Source of the DNA: Sphingopyxis sp.
GTDB lineage: Bacteria > Pseudomonadota > Alphaproteobacteria > Sphingomonadales > Sphingomonadaceae
Assembly (NCBI RefSeq): GCF_025869345.1
Contig: NZ_JAOZVW010000018.1
Location: 3,990-67,989 of the forward strand
Reading direction: 5' to 3'
Length of the DNA stretch: 64,000 nucleotides
In this document: in pieces, positions 28,101 through 36,531 of the stretch
Layout: each line of letters starts with the position of its first letter
Position numbering within the stretch: the first letter of the stretch is position 1
Program-made: the position numbers and the translations under genes
Notes under the pieces: generated by a model
Told to the model about the DNA's origin: nothing
What the model saw: only the letters and a program-made list of their open reading frames with translations
Database searches by the model: none

Positions 28101-30191
28101 TCAACCGGCTTCCTGACGGCCCTCGGCTTCGGCGCGCGTCATCCCCGCCAGGCGGATGAGATATTCGTGCAATTCGAACCAGATATTGTGATAGGAATCG
28201 ACCTTCGGAGAGGCGAGATAGGGGGCTTCTCCGGCTTGCAGCCTGGCGAAGGCTGTTTCCAGGCGCCTGCGAAAGAAGGGAAGCGGCCCTTGCGGGTCGA
28301 CCGCCTCCAGCCACGCCAGCGTGTCGCGATGCAGGCCGGGCATCCGGCCCAATATGCCGGCGTCATAATCGGGATCGCTATGGTCGTTGAAGACCGGAGC
28401 GCCGTCGGACGGCCGCATCTGCCAGCCGGTGACGAGCGTCTTGAAAGCGTCGTTGTATATGTGGAACGCGGCGAGGCGATCGCGTGCGGCGTCAAGTCCC
28501 ATCGCATCCCGATGCGCCGCGACAATCTGATCGCCGCGCGCCTTGCCCACATCGGTCGCCTTGATGAAACGGGGCGAGGCGGCATCGAGAAATTCGCCCA
28601 GCCCGGCGAGCTTCGCCGCCAGTGCGTTGCCGTCCAGCCGCCCGATTTCGATCGCGGCATCGCGGGGGCAGAAGCCCTTCAGCGCGACGAGGAGGACCAG
28701 TTCGTCGTCGGACAGCGCCGACTGCACCGCGCCACCGTTCGCAGGCTTATCCTGCCAGCCCATCATGACCACGGCCTCGGGCGTAAGATGCGTCTCGCAG
28801 GCAAGCTCGCCGGCGAATATCTCGCCACTCTCGCCGTCGATCGACAGGATCGCACCCTCGTCGATCCGCATATCGCCCACCGAAATGCCGCCTTCGACGA
28901 ATTGCATCGCGCCCCAGCCGACCACCGCGGGCTTGCCCCAGCCGCGCGCGACCACCGCCGCATGGCTGGCGAGCCCGCCGCGGGAGGTCAGCAGTCCTGC
29001 GGCGGCGGCGATGCCTTCGATATCCTCGGGCGAGGTTTCGGGGCGCGCGAGAATCGCGGCTTCGCCCTGCGCTGCAAGCTCGACGGCGCGCTCGGCGCTT
29101 GTCACCAGCTTCCCCGAAGCAACGCCCGGCGACGCGCCAAGGCCGGCGCCCAAGGCGCTTTCGTCGCCGGCAATACGCCGCGAACGCGCCGCGGCGCCGA
29201 GCAGATGCCCGACCCTGTCCAGCGCTTCGTTCCGTGTCAGGGGAAAGTCGGGGTCGAGCGCCATGTCGTGCGCGATCCGGATCGCCGCTTCGGGCGATCG
29301 CTTGCCGGGGCGCGCCTGCAAAATCCACAGCTTTCCAGACTCGATGGTGAATTCGACGTCGACGAGATCGCGATAGTGGCGTTCGATCGCGTCGAGGCAG
29401 CGGTCGAGCGCCGCGGCGGCTTCGGGCAGCCGGTTCGGTAGTTGGGCAATGTCGATCGTCTGGTGAGCGCCCGATACCACGTCCTCACCCTGCGCCTGAA
29501 ACAGAATGTCGCCGAAGATCCGCGGTTCGCCGTCGGAGGGATTGCGGCTGAAGACCACGCCCGTCCCCGACATCGCGTCGCGATTGCCGAAGACCATCGC
29601 CTGGATATTGACCGCGGTCCCGGCGTCGTCGGCAATCGCCTCGATCCGCCGATAGGCTTTGGCGCGCTCGCTGTTCCATGACTGGAACACCGCCTCGATC
29701 GCCGCGCGCAACTGCGCGCGCGGCGCATCGGGTGGCGCGTGCCCCACCGATTTGACGAAGGATTCGTGGAGGCGGTGCAGGCAGTCCCGGGCGAAACCCG
29801 CATCGCCGCCGCTACACGCCGCGAGCCCCGGGACGATATCGGCGTTGAGCCCGACGTTGAGCACCGTGTCCATCATCCCCGGCATCGATGCCGCGCCGCC
29901 CGACCGGACGCTGAGGAGCAGGGGGTTGATCGCATCGCCGAAACGCCGCCCCAGCATCGCCTCGATCTGCGCGAGATGCGTCTCGATCGCCTCGTCGAAC
30001 GCGGGCGACCAGCCCGAGCGCAAATAGTGCCGGCACGCGCCGGTGCCCAAGGTGAAGCCCGGCGGCACCGGCAGCCCCATGGCGCGGGTCATGTCGGAAA
30101 GGCTCTTGCCCTTGCCGCCCAGCAGTTCGAGACGCTCCGCGTCCGACAGCGCGTGGGGCGCATCGAACATGAAGGCAATCGCTTCGCTCAT
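28101..30191 (-). CDS. PPDK-like ATP-grasp/phosphohistidine protein lacking PEP domain
   Basis: A 696-residue protein. Residues 1 to about 330 match the nucleotide-binding part of pyruvate phosphate dikinase: GGKGKSLSDMTRAMGLPVPPG, LLLSVRSGGAASMPGMMDTVLN, MVFGNRDAMSGTGVVFSRNPS, FQAQGEDVVSG and VEFTIESGKLWILQARPGKR. The swivelling domain follows with GGLASHAAVVARGWGKPAVVG and phosphohistidine His410. The family's C-terminal PEP/pyruvate barrel (about 350 residues) is absent, and about 200 unrelated residues rich in Asp, Ala and aromatics follow. ATP can therefore charge the histidine, but the acceptor cannot be pyruvate through the known site. Start ATG 30191 is preferred; the codon before it is GTG. 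Operator copy 2 lies about 95 bp upstream. Confidence 0.85.
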   Translation of the reverse strand: MSEAIAFMFDAPHALSDAERLELLGGKGKSLSDMTRAMGLPVPPGFTLGTGACRHYLRSGWSPAFDEAIETHLAQIEAMLGRRFGDAINPLLLSVRSGGAASMPGMMDTVLNVGLNADIVPGLAACSGGDAGFARDCLHRLHESFVKSVGHAPPDAPRAQLRAAIEAVFQSWNSERAKAYRRIEAIADDAGTAVNIQAMVFGNRDAMSGTGVVFSRNPSDGEPRIFGDILFQAQGEDVVSGAHQTIDIAQLPNRLPEAAAALDRCLDAIERHYRDLVDVEFTIESGKLWILQARPGKRSPEAAIRIAHDMALDPDFPLTRNEALDRVGHLLGAAARSRRIAGDESALGAGLGASPGVASGKLVTSAERAVELAAQGEAAILARPETSPEDIEGIAAAAGLLTSRGGLASHAAVVARGWGKPAVVGWGAMQFVEGGISVGDMRIDEGAILSIDGESGEIFAGELACETHLTPEAVVMMGWQDKPANGGAVQSALSDDELVLLVALKGFCPRDAAIEIGRLDGNALAAKLAGLGEFLDAASPRFIKATDVGKARGDQIVAAHRDAMGLDAARDRLAAFHIYNDAFKTLVTGWQMRPSDGAPVFNDHSDPDYDAGILGRMPGLHRDTLAWLEAVDPQGPLPFFRRRLETAFARLQAGEAPYLASPKVDSYHNIWFELHEYLIRLAGMTRAEAEGRQEAG

Positions 30192-30283
30192 CACCGGCGA
30201 TCCGTCACCGTCGAGCGCGCCGCTGGGCAGTCCGCCATGCCAGTCTCCTCTTCCCGGCCGATCTTGCTCGATCGACTTTTTGT

Positions 30284-30299
30284 GTAAGCAAACACTTAC
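30284..30299. promoter_or_regulatory. TetR operator copy 2 (PPDK-like gene promoter)
   Basis: GTAAG-CAAACA-CTTAC, arms of 5 bp around 6 bp. It stands between the tetR stop at 30319 and the PPDK-like start at 30191. Same arms and same spacer length as copy 3. Confidence 0.7.
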
Positions 30300-30318
30300 T
30301 TCTGGGGGCCGGGATAAG

Positions 30319-30984
30319 TCAATCGGGCTTTCTGTCCGCGCTATCGCCGCGATGTTCGAACAGCGGCAGCATCATCTGCGCAAGCTGCTTGGCGCTGGCC
30401 TCTGTATCGAGCCGGGTGCCGCGGAAATGCGCGTTGGCCGCGACGAAAAAACTGATCCCGATTCCGGCGATCGCCAGGAAATGCTGGTCGAGCTTGCTGC
30501 CGGGGGCATCCGACGGCATCGCGGTGGCGGTCCGCCGCGCCCAGCCTTCGATCAGCGGAACGATGCGCTTGGCATAGAATTCGGGGCCGTAGCTGCCGCT
30601 GCCGAACAGCGCGATGCCCAGCAGCGGAAACACCTCGTCCATATGGCTGAGATATTGCTCCGCGCCGCGTTCGAGGAGCTGGAGCTGGGTTTCCGCATCG
30701 GCCGCGGTCGCGACCAGCCGTCCCGCATGATTATAGGTTTCGAGCCAGCTTTCGAGCGGCTCGATCACCGCCGCGTCGAACAATTCTTCTTTCGAAGCGA
30801 AGTGGCGATAGATCAGCGCCTCATTGATCTTCGCCTCGACCGCGATGTCTTTTGTCCGCGCCCCCGCATAGCCACAGCGGATGAACACTTCGGTCGCCGC
30901 CGCCAGGATCGACTCGCGGCGTTCGGCGGATGAAATGCGGCTCGTCGCTTTCTTCGGCTTGGCTTGCGCTTTGGTCACCACCAT
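30319..30984 (-). CDS. TetR-family regulator of the phosphotransfer locus
   Basis: A 221-residue regulator. The helix-turn-helix region reads ILAAATEVFIRCGYAGARTKDIAVEAKINEALIYRHFASKEELFDAAV, preceded by a basic Lys/Arg/Ser-rich leader. The ATG at 30984 has GGAG 8 bp upstream; longer in-frame starts would run into the divergent promoter region. It lies centrally between two divergent transcription units and three promoters in its surroundings share GTAAk-N6-CTTAC, so it probably governs all of them. Two copies flank its own gene (30284-30299 downstream, 31129-31144 upstream), which suits autoregulation. The ligand is unknown. Confidence 0.84.
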   Translation of the reverse strand: MVVTKAQAKPKKATSRISSAERRESILAAATEVFIRCGYAGARTKDIAVEAKINEALIYRHFASKEELFDAAVIEPLESWLETYNHAGRLVATAADAETQLQLLERGAEQYLSHMDEVFPLLGIALFGSGSYGPEFYAKRIVPLIEGWARRTATAMPSDAPGSKLDQHFLAIAGIGISFFVAANAHFRGTRLDTEASAKQLAQMMLPLFEHRGDSADRKPD

Positions 30985-31128
30985 CCCTCGATCTCCGGTC
31001 CGTGCAGTACGGCAAATAGCGTGATGGCCGCCCCGAATGCAAATTCGGCCGGTCGCGGCGCCCGATCCCGATGCCCCCTGCGCCGCCAGCCGCGGCGGCA
31101 AGAGGATTGACGCTCCTCGAATCCAGAT

Positions 31129-31144
31129 GTAAGCATTTACTTAC
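31129..31144. promoter_or_regulatory. TetR operator copy 3 (P450 operon promoter)
   Basis: GTAAG-CATTTA-CTTAC, with the same arms and 6-bp spacer as copy 2, 28 bp before the ATG of the amidohydrolase 2 gene at 31172. It can serve both the divergent tetR promoter and the plus-strand operon. Confidence 0.7.
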
Positions 31145-31171
31145 TTAAAGAGCGAGAGAGGAATTTCATCG

Positions 31172-32389
31172 ATGTCCCGTGCCCCGCGCCTGATTTCGCC
31201 GGACGATCATCTGCAAGCGCCCGCGCATCTGTGGCAGACGCGTCTGCCGGCGCGGCTTCGGGATCAGGGCCCTTATGTGAAGCGGATGACCGGCACCGCT
31301 TACGATGCGGGCGGCGGCAATTTCCGCTTTCGCGAAACCCCCGACGGGGTGCTTGGCGACGTCTGGCATTATGACGGAAAGCAGGTTCCGATCGTCAAGA
31401 TCGCGGCGGCGGCGGGCTTCTATCCGCGCTCGTCGGTGAAGTTCGGGCCGAACACCTTCGACGAGATCCGCGAAGGCTGCTACAATGGCACGGCACGCCT
31501 CGCCGACATGGACCAGGCCGGCATCCTTGCCTCGGCCAATTATCCCAACATGTTCGTCATGTTCGCGGGCGAGCAGTTCAGCTTCGCGTCGGACAAGCCG
31601 CTCGCGCTCGAATGCATCAAGGCCTATAACGATTTCGTGATCGAGGAATGGTGCGCGGGGACGGGCGGCCGCCTGATCCCGATGGGGATCGTTCCGCTCT
31701 GGGACGCCGACCTCGCGATCGCCGAAACCCATCGGCTCGCCAAGCTCGGCTTCAAGACCATCTCCTTTCCCGAGGCACCGCATCGCAACGGTTTGCCGTC
31801 GATCTCGTCGCGCTATTGGGACGGGTTGTTCGAGGCGATCGCCGATGCCGACATGGTGCTGTCGGTCCACATCGGCACCTCGCCGATGACGCTCGCCGCG
31901 CCCGACGCGCCCGCGGCGGTCGCGCACGTCGGCGCTTCCTATTATGTCATGCACTGCCTGATGGAGTTCCTCTGGTCGGGTGTCTTCGTGCGCTTTCCGC
32001 ATCTTCGGGTCTCGTTCGCGGAGTCGCAGCTCGGCCTCGTGCCCTACACGCTCGACCGCTGCGACTTCATCTGGGAGAATATCGTCATCGACGGCGTCGC
32101 CACCGTCGACCAGCGCGCGCTGCCCGAAAAACCGTCGCATTATTTCCGGCAGAATTGCTACGTCTCCTATTTCCGCGATCCCGTGGGGCTCGAAATGACG
32201 CAGCATATCGGCGTCGATAACATCATGTTCGAGACCGACTATCCGCATCTCGATTGCGACTGGCCCGATTGCCTGACCGAGGCCGAACAGATGGTCGCCC
32301 ATCTGCCCCGCGAGGCGCAGGACAAGATATTGTTCGGCAACGCGCACAAGCTGTTCCGGCTCGACATCAAGGAACCCGCGCTCGCCTGA
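31172..32389 (+). CDS. Amidohydrolase 2 family (ACMSD-like) hydrolase/decarboxylase
   Basis: A 405-residue TIM-barrel metalloenzyme. The N-terminal ISPDDHLQAP replaces the usual DxHxH; later barrel strands carry SVHIGTSP, the FPHLRVSFAESQ block and the C-terminal METDYPHLD-type FETDYPHLDCDWPDC with the catalytic Asp, as in the amidohydrolase 2 (ACMSD/decarboxylase) family. It is the first gene of the TetR-controlled operon; GAGAGAGGA lies before the ATG. Members decarboxylate aromatic acids or hydrolyse C-C or C-N bonds. In this pathway it could act after hydroxylation or phosphorylation; the reaction is not readable. Confidence 0.8.
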   Translation: MSRAPRLISPDDHLQAPAHLWQTRLPARLRDQGPYVKRMTGTAYDAGGGNFRFRETPDGVLGDVWHYDGKQVPIVKIAAAAGFYPRSSVKFGPNTFDEIREGCYNGTARLADMDQAGILASANYPNMFVMFAGEQFSFASDKPLALECIKAYNDFVIEEWCAGTGGRLIPMGIVPLWDADLAIAETHRLAKLGFKTISFPEAPHRNGLPSISSRYWDGLFEAIADADMVLSVHIGTSPMTLAAPDAPAAVAHVGASYYVMHCLMEFLWSGVFVRFPHLRVSFAESQLGLVPYTLDRCDFIWENIVIDGVATVDQRALPEKPSHYFRQNCYVSYFRDPVGLEMTQHIGVDNIMFETDYPHLDCDWPDCLTEAEQMVAHLPREAQDKILFGNAHKLFRLDIKEPALA

Positions 32390-32422
32390 GCCCGGGAAAA
32401 CAGACGAAAGCAGGAGAGGGCG

Positions 32423-33472
32423 ATGAAGTTCACCGCGACCGAGCGGATGGCGCCGCACAGCATGCCGGATTCGGACGAATATTTTCACCGGCCACCCGAT
32501 CCGCTGCCCGAACGGTGGCAGGAAAATACGATGCTCGCGGCGTGGAACATCGACGAAGGGCACGGCTTCCTGGTCCATACCAAGCGCTGGCCCGCCAAGG
32601 GCGATCATGAGGCGCATATCATCGTCTTCGTCGATGGCGTCGCCTCGTCGGCGATCCTGCACCGGCCGACCGGCAACACGCTGCGGATCAACGACGAAAT
32701 CCCCGAATTGCTGTTCGAGCCTGAGGTGCCGTGGAGCCGCTGGCGGCTGAACGCCGAAATTCAGGGTGCGGGCGGCATCGGTCCGCACGGGTTTCTCGCT
32801 CACGCGCCGCGGGGCGATACGATCGGCGCGATCGACATCGTCATGGAAAGCGACCTTCCGGTCGCCGATTTCAACGCGGCGCTGGCCGAATGGGCCGAAA
32901 CGCTGAGCGCGGCGGGGTCGCATTCGCACAATTCGGCGCAGGCGCATTACGAGCAGGGCGGCCGCTGGCACGGCACGCTGCGCGTCGGCGGCCGGACGGT
33001 GAAGACCAGCGGCCTGTTCGTGCGTGACCATAGCTGGGGCGAGCGTGTCGAGCGCGGTTTCGACTCCGGCGTGTTCTGGACGGCGTCGTCGCTCGATAAC
33101 GGCAATATCTTCTGCAACGCGATCGGCTTTCCGCAACCCGACGGTTCGGCGATCGGCACCGGCATCCTGGTGAACCGCGACGGCGCGTTCCTGACCAACA
33201 AGGTCGGGGGGCGCTTCACCCCCGAGCCGGGCCTGCTCAGTTACGACCGATCGGAACTGACGTTCGGGTTCGATACGCCGGTCGTGCTGACCGGCGAAAC
33301 CCACGTCCACGTACCCAAATATCTGCCTGGATCGGGCTTCCGTCGCTATGACAATAATGCGATCTCGCGAGTGCGGATCGGCGACCATGTCGGCATGGGG
33401 TGCCTCGAATGGGCGGCGGTGCTCGAAAAGCATCAGGCCGACGATCTCGATCGCCTGCTCGAGGACGCATAA
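32423..33472 (+). CDS. AttH/lipocalin-like protein of unknown activity
   Basis: A 349-residue protein without signal peptide. It is rich in beta strands and shows SWGERVERGFDSGVFWTASSLD and a repeated W/H-containing pattern (WHGTLRVGG, DHSWGER, HVGMGCLEWAA), which recalls the double beta-barrel AttH/tocopherol-cyclase or hydroxyneurosporene-dehydrogenase-like group. That group binds or converts terpenoid and steroid-like lipids. It lies 33 bp after the amidohydrolase gene with AGGAGAGG before its ATG. I recognise the family only loosely; it may be a hydratase, cyclase or a binding protein for the pathway substrate. Confidence 0.6.
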   Translation: MKFTATERMAPHSMPDSDEYFHRPPDPLPERWQENTMLAAWNIDEGHGFLVHTKRWPAKGDHEAHIIVFVDGVASSAILHRPTGNTLRINDEIPELLFEPEVPWSRWRLNAEIQGAGGIGPHGFLAHAPRGDTIGAIDIVMESDLPVADFNAALAEWAETLSAAGSHSHNSAQAHYEQGGRWHGTLRVGGRTVKTSGLFVRDHSWGERVERGFDSGVFWTASSLDNGNIFCNAIGFPQPDGSAIGTGILVNRDGAFLTNKVGGRFTPEPGLLSYDRSELTFGFDTPVVLTGETHVHVPKYLPGSGFRRYDNNAISRVRIGDHVGMGCLEWAAVLEKHQADDLDRLLEDA

Positions 33473-33528
33473 GGAACCGACCGTTCGACCGGCAAAACGC
33501 CGGCGGCCGGATCGGGGGAGAGGATTGC

Positions 33529-35238
33529 ATGACCGTTGACACCTGGCTGCTGCACGACACGCCGTCGAAGCGCTTCCCGATTTACACCCGCTCCAACGCG
33601 GCCGAGGTCATGGGCGCGCCGGTATCGCCGCTCGGCTGGTCCTATGTCTGGCGGGAGGCATTCGGTCCGGGCACGGTGCGCGGCTATGTCGATTTCGGCG
33701 GTTTCGACGCCGACGAGTTCGACGGGCCCGAGGATGTCTATGGGATCTTCGGGGGCTATTTCTACCTCAACATCTCGGTGATGTTCGTCGAGATGGAGCG
33801 GATGATGCCCGGCGGCGCGGCGCGCATGGCGGCGATGTTCGACAGCGGCCCGGGAATGCCGCCGCATATCGCCGAGAATTGGCACGCGAATGCCGCCTGC
33901 GGTGCGCGGGTCGCGGCGAATGTCGGGCGCTTCATGGCGGGCGAGGTCCACCCCGACCTGGACGTTCTGCACGAAGCGGCGATCGCGCTGCGCGCGGGCC
34001 GTCCCGATCTCGCGTCGATTTCGCCTGCCGAGATCATCGCGCGGCTGCGGTCGATCACGCCGCTCCTCGACCGCGCCGGATGCATCCATGTGCAGATCGG
34101 GCAGGCGGGCATGATCGCGATGGGCCAGCTTGCCGAGCTTCTGGCGGCCGTCGGCCGAGCCGGGGACGTGGCGCGGCTCGGCACCGGTATCGGCGATGTC
34201 GAGTCCGCCGATATCGCTCGCGGGCTTTGGACGATCAGCCGCCTGGTTCGCGGATCGCCCGCGCTCAAGGCCGCTTTCGCGCCGGGCACCGACGGCGTGC
34301 TGGGTCGCATAACCGACCTCCGGTTCCACGACCTTTTCCGCCATTTCCTCTATGAGCATGGCGCGCGCGCGACGAACGAGTGGGATCTGATCTACGATAC
34401 GTATGAAACCGCGCCGCAAACCGCGCTGGCGCTGATCGACGCGATGGCGAAGCAGGGGGACGAAGCCGATCCCGAGGCGGCGCTGAATCGCAACGCGGCG
34501 CTGCGGCGCGAATGCCTCGCCGATATTCGTGCGCAATTTCCCGGTCAGGCCGATGCGATCGACGCCGCCGCCGCGGCGCTCGCGACATGGTTCGTCGCGC
34601 GTGAGCGGTCGAAGAATATGTGCGTCCGCCTGGTTCACGAGGCCCGCATGGGCTGCGAAGCGCTGGCGGCGCAGGGCGTTGCGGCGGGCGCGCTCGACGA
34701 CCGGCGGCAATTCTATATGCTTCTGTCGAATGAACTCGACGCTTGGGCGAGCGACCCCGCCGCCTTCACCGACACGCTGTGCCGGCGACTTGGCGATTAT
34801 CACGCCCTGGATCAGATCGAGCCGCCCTTCTTCGTCAACGGCGAATGCCCGCCGATTGCCGAATGGCCGCAGCGAAGCGTACGTGACATCGCGGCCGCCG
34901 CCGATGGCGACCGGCTGACGGGTGTCGCTTGCTCGCCGGGCCAGGTCACGGGGCGGGCGCGGATCATCCTCGACCCTTCCGACCCCGGCGCGCTCGAACC
35001 CGACGAGATTCTCGTCACCACGAACACCAATCCCAGTTGGACGCCGCTGTTCCTTGTCGCCGGCGCGGTGGTCACCGAGTTCGGGCTGTTCAACAGCCAC
35101 GCCAGCATCGTCTCGCGCGAACTCGGAATCCCGTGCGTCGCGTCGGTTGACGGCGCGACCGACCGGATCAAGGACGGGATGCTCGTCACTGTCGACGGCG
35201 CCGCGGGCACGGTGGAGATATTGGCGGGGGCGGCGTGA
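33529..35238 (+). CDS. Rifampicin-phosphotransferase-like protein lacking ATP-grasp domain
   Basis: A 569-residue protein. Its N-terminal block AEVMGAPVSPLGWSYVW followed by GYFYLNISVMF matches the substrate-binding middle domain of rifampicin phosphotransferase and PEP-synthase-like proteins. The C-terminus is a complete swivelling domain: GVACSPGQVTGRARIIL, TNTNPSWTPLFLVAGAVVTEFG and NSHASIVSRELGIPCV with phosphohistidine His524. No ATP-grasp domain is present, unlike full rifampicin phosphotransferase (about 860 residues). It therefore needs phosphate from another protein, plausibly the PPDK-like protein under the same TetR. GGGGAGAGGA precedes the ATG; the stop overlaps the P450 start (TGATG). 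Confidence 0.78.
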   Translation: MTVDTWLLHDTPSKRFPIYTRSNAAEVMGAPVSPLGWSYVWREAFGPGTVRGYVDFGGFDADEFDGPEDVYGIFGGYFYLNISVMFVEMERMMPGGAARMAAMFDSGPGMPPHIAENWHANAACGARVAANVGRFMAGEVHPDLDVLHEAAIALRAGRPDLASISPAEIIARLRSITPLLDRAGCIHVQIGQAGMIAMGQLAELLAAVGRAGDVARLGTGIGDVESADIARGLWTISRLVRGSPALKAAFAPGTDGVLGRITDLRFHDLFRHFLYEHGARATNEWDLIYDTYETAPQTALALIDAMAKQGDEADPEAALNRNAALRRECLADIRAQFPGQADAIDAAAAALATWFVARERSKNMCVRLVHEARMGCEALAAQGVAAGALDDRRQFYMLLSNELDAWASDPAAFTDTLCRRLGDYHALDQIEPPFFVNGECPPIAEWPQRSVRDIAAAADGDRLTGVACSPGQVTGRARIILDPSDPGALEPDEILVTTNTNPSWTPLFLVAGAVVTEFGLFNSHASIVSRELGIPCVASVDGATDRIKDGMLVTVDGAAGTVEILAGAA

Positions 35239-36479
35239 TGACAGCGACCGGCGACGCCATCGTCTCGCCCTACACCTATGCCGATCCGGGGGCGATGGAT
35301 GCGCTTTTCGCGCAGCTCCGCCGCGACGATCCGGTGCACCGCGTCGAACATCCCGATTATCGCCCCTTCTGGGCGGTCACCAAATTCGCCGATATCCAGG
35401 AGGTCGAGCGGCTGCCCGACGCCTTTCTCAATGCGCCGCGCACATTTCTGCGGACGCTCGCTTATGAGGAGCGTGCCCGCGCTGCGACCGGCGGCAATCC
35501 GGCGCTTCTGCGCAGCCTCGTCTTCATGGATGCGCCCGATCATGCGCAATATCGCAAGCTCACGCAGGCGTGGTTCATGCCGGGGCGGATCAAGGCGCTT
35601 GAAGCCGATATCCGCCGGCTCGCGGCCGAGGTGATCGATGATATGGCCGACTGCGGTGGAGCCTGCGACTTCGCCGCCGACGTCGTGCCCTATTTCCCCG
35701 TGCGGGTCATCATGCGCATCCTCGGCGTGCCGCGATGCGACGAGCCGTTGATCCTGCAACTGACGCAGGAAATCTTCGGGTCGGACGATCCCGACGTGCA
35801 GGCGGCGCGGACGATGACCGCGAGTCTGGCCGATACGGTGAAAGTCTTCTCCGACTATTTTCGCGACCTGACCGCCGAGCGCCGCCGCAATCCCGCCGAC
35901 GATCTTGCGACCTTGTTCGCGCAGGCAGAGATCGATGGCCGGCCGATGGCGGACCATGAAAGTGTGTCCTATTATATTTTGGTGGCGACGGCCGGGCACG
36001 ATACGACCAGTTCCACCACGGCGGGGGGCCTGTTGGCCTTGATCGAAAATCCCGACGTGCAAGCGCGGCTAAGGGCCGATCCCTCACTTTTACCCGGCGC
36101 CGTTGACGAGATGGTGCGCTGGGTGTCGCCGGTTCGGCATTTCTTCCGCACCGCGACCCGCGATCATGAGTTGCGCGGCAAGACCATTCGCGTCGGTGAC
36201 AGCCTGATGATGTGCTACCCCAGCGCCAATCGCGACGAGGAGATATTCGACGATCCTTTCGCGTTCCGGGTCGATCGCCCGGCGAACCGGCACATCGCCT
36301 TCGGCTATGGCCCGCATCTGTGCCTGGGAATGCATATGGCGCGGATGGAAATCCGCATCTTCTACGAAGAGCTGCTGCGCCGGGTCGCCTCCGTCGAGCT
36401 CGCGGGCGACGCGGCCTGGCTCGCATCGACCAATGTCGGCGGGCTCAAGCGCCTGCCGATCCGCTTCACGCTCGCTTGA
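35238..36479 (+). CDS. Cytochrome P450 monooxygenase
   Basis: A 413-residue class I bacterial P450. The I-helix is ATAGHDTTSSTTAGG, the K-helix ExxR is EMVR in VDEMVRWVSPVRHF, and the heme loop FGYGPHLCLGMHMAR carries the ligand Cys362. VSPVRHFFRTAT and the overall length resemble the CYP families that hydroxylate terpenoids and steroid side chains. The gene is coupled to the preceding phosphotransferase-like gene by TGATG. Ferredoxin and reductase partners are not encoded in the window. It would introduce a hydroxyl group that could be phosphorylated or oxidised by its operon partners. Confidence 0.87.
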   Translation: MTATGDAIVSPYTYADPGAMDALFAQLRRDDPVHRVEHPDYRPFWAVTKFADIQEVERLPDAFLNAPRTFLRTLAYEERARAATGGNPALLRSLVFMDAPDHAQYRKLTQAWFMPGRIKALEADIRRLAAEVIDDMADCGGACDFAADVVPYFPVRVIMRILGVPRCDEPLILQLTQEIFGSDDPDVQAARTMTASLADTVKVFSDYFRDLTAERRRNPADDLATLFAQAEIDGRPMADHESVSYYILVATAGHDTTSSTTAGGLLALIENPDVQARLRADPSLLPGAVDEMVRWVSPVRHFFRTATRDHELRGKTIRVGDSLMMCYPSANRDEEIFDDPFAFRVDRPANRHIAFGYGPHLCLGMHMARMEIRIFYEELLRRVASVELAGDAAWLASTNVGGLKRLPIRFTLA

Positions 36480-36531
36480 CAGACGGGGCTCGCCCCGTCG
36501 ATCAGGCGAAGGCGGCAACCGGGGAGAGATT

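Noticed and set aside
28101-30191. Calling the PPDK-like gene a gluconeogenic pyruvate phosphate dikinase
   Set aside because: The PEP/pyruvate-binding barrel is missing and the gene sits in a TetR-controlled catabolic locus.
31166-33433. A 755-codon minus-strand open frame across the amidohydrolase 2 and AttH-like genes
   Set aside because: Codon-phase shadow of the two plus-strand genes, which have ribosome sites, proper spacing and recognisable domains.
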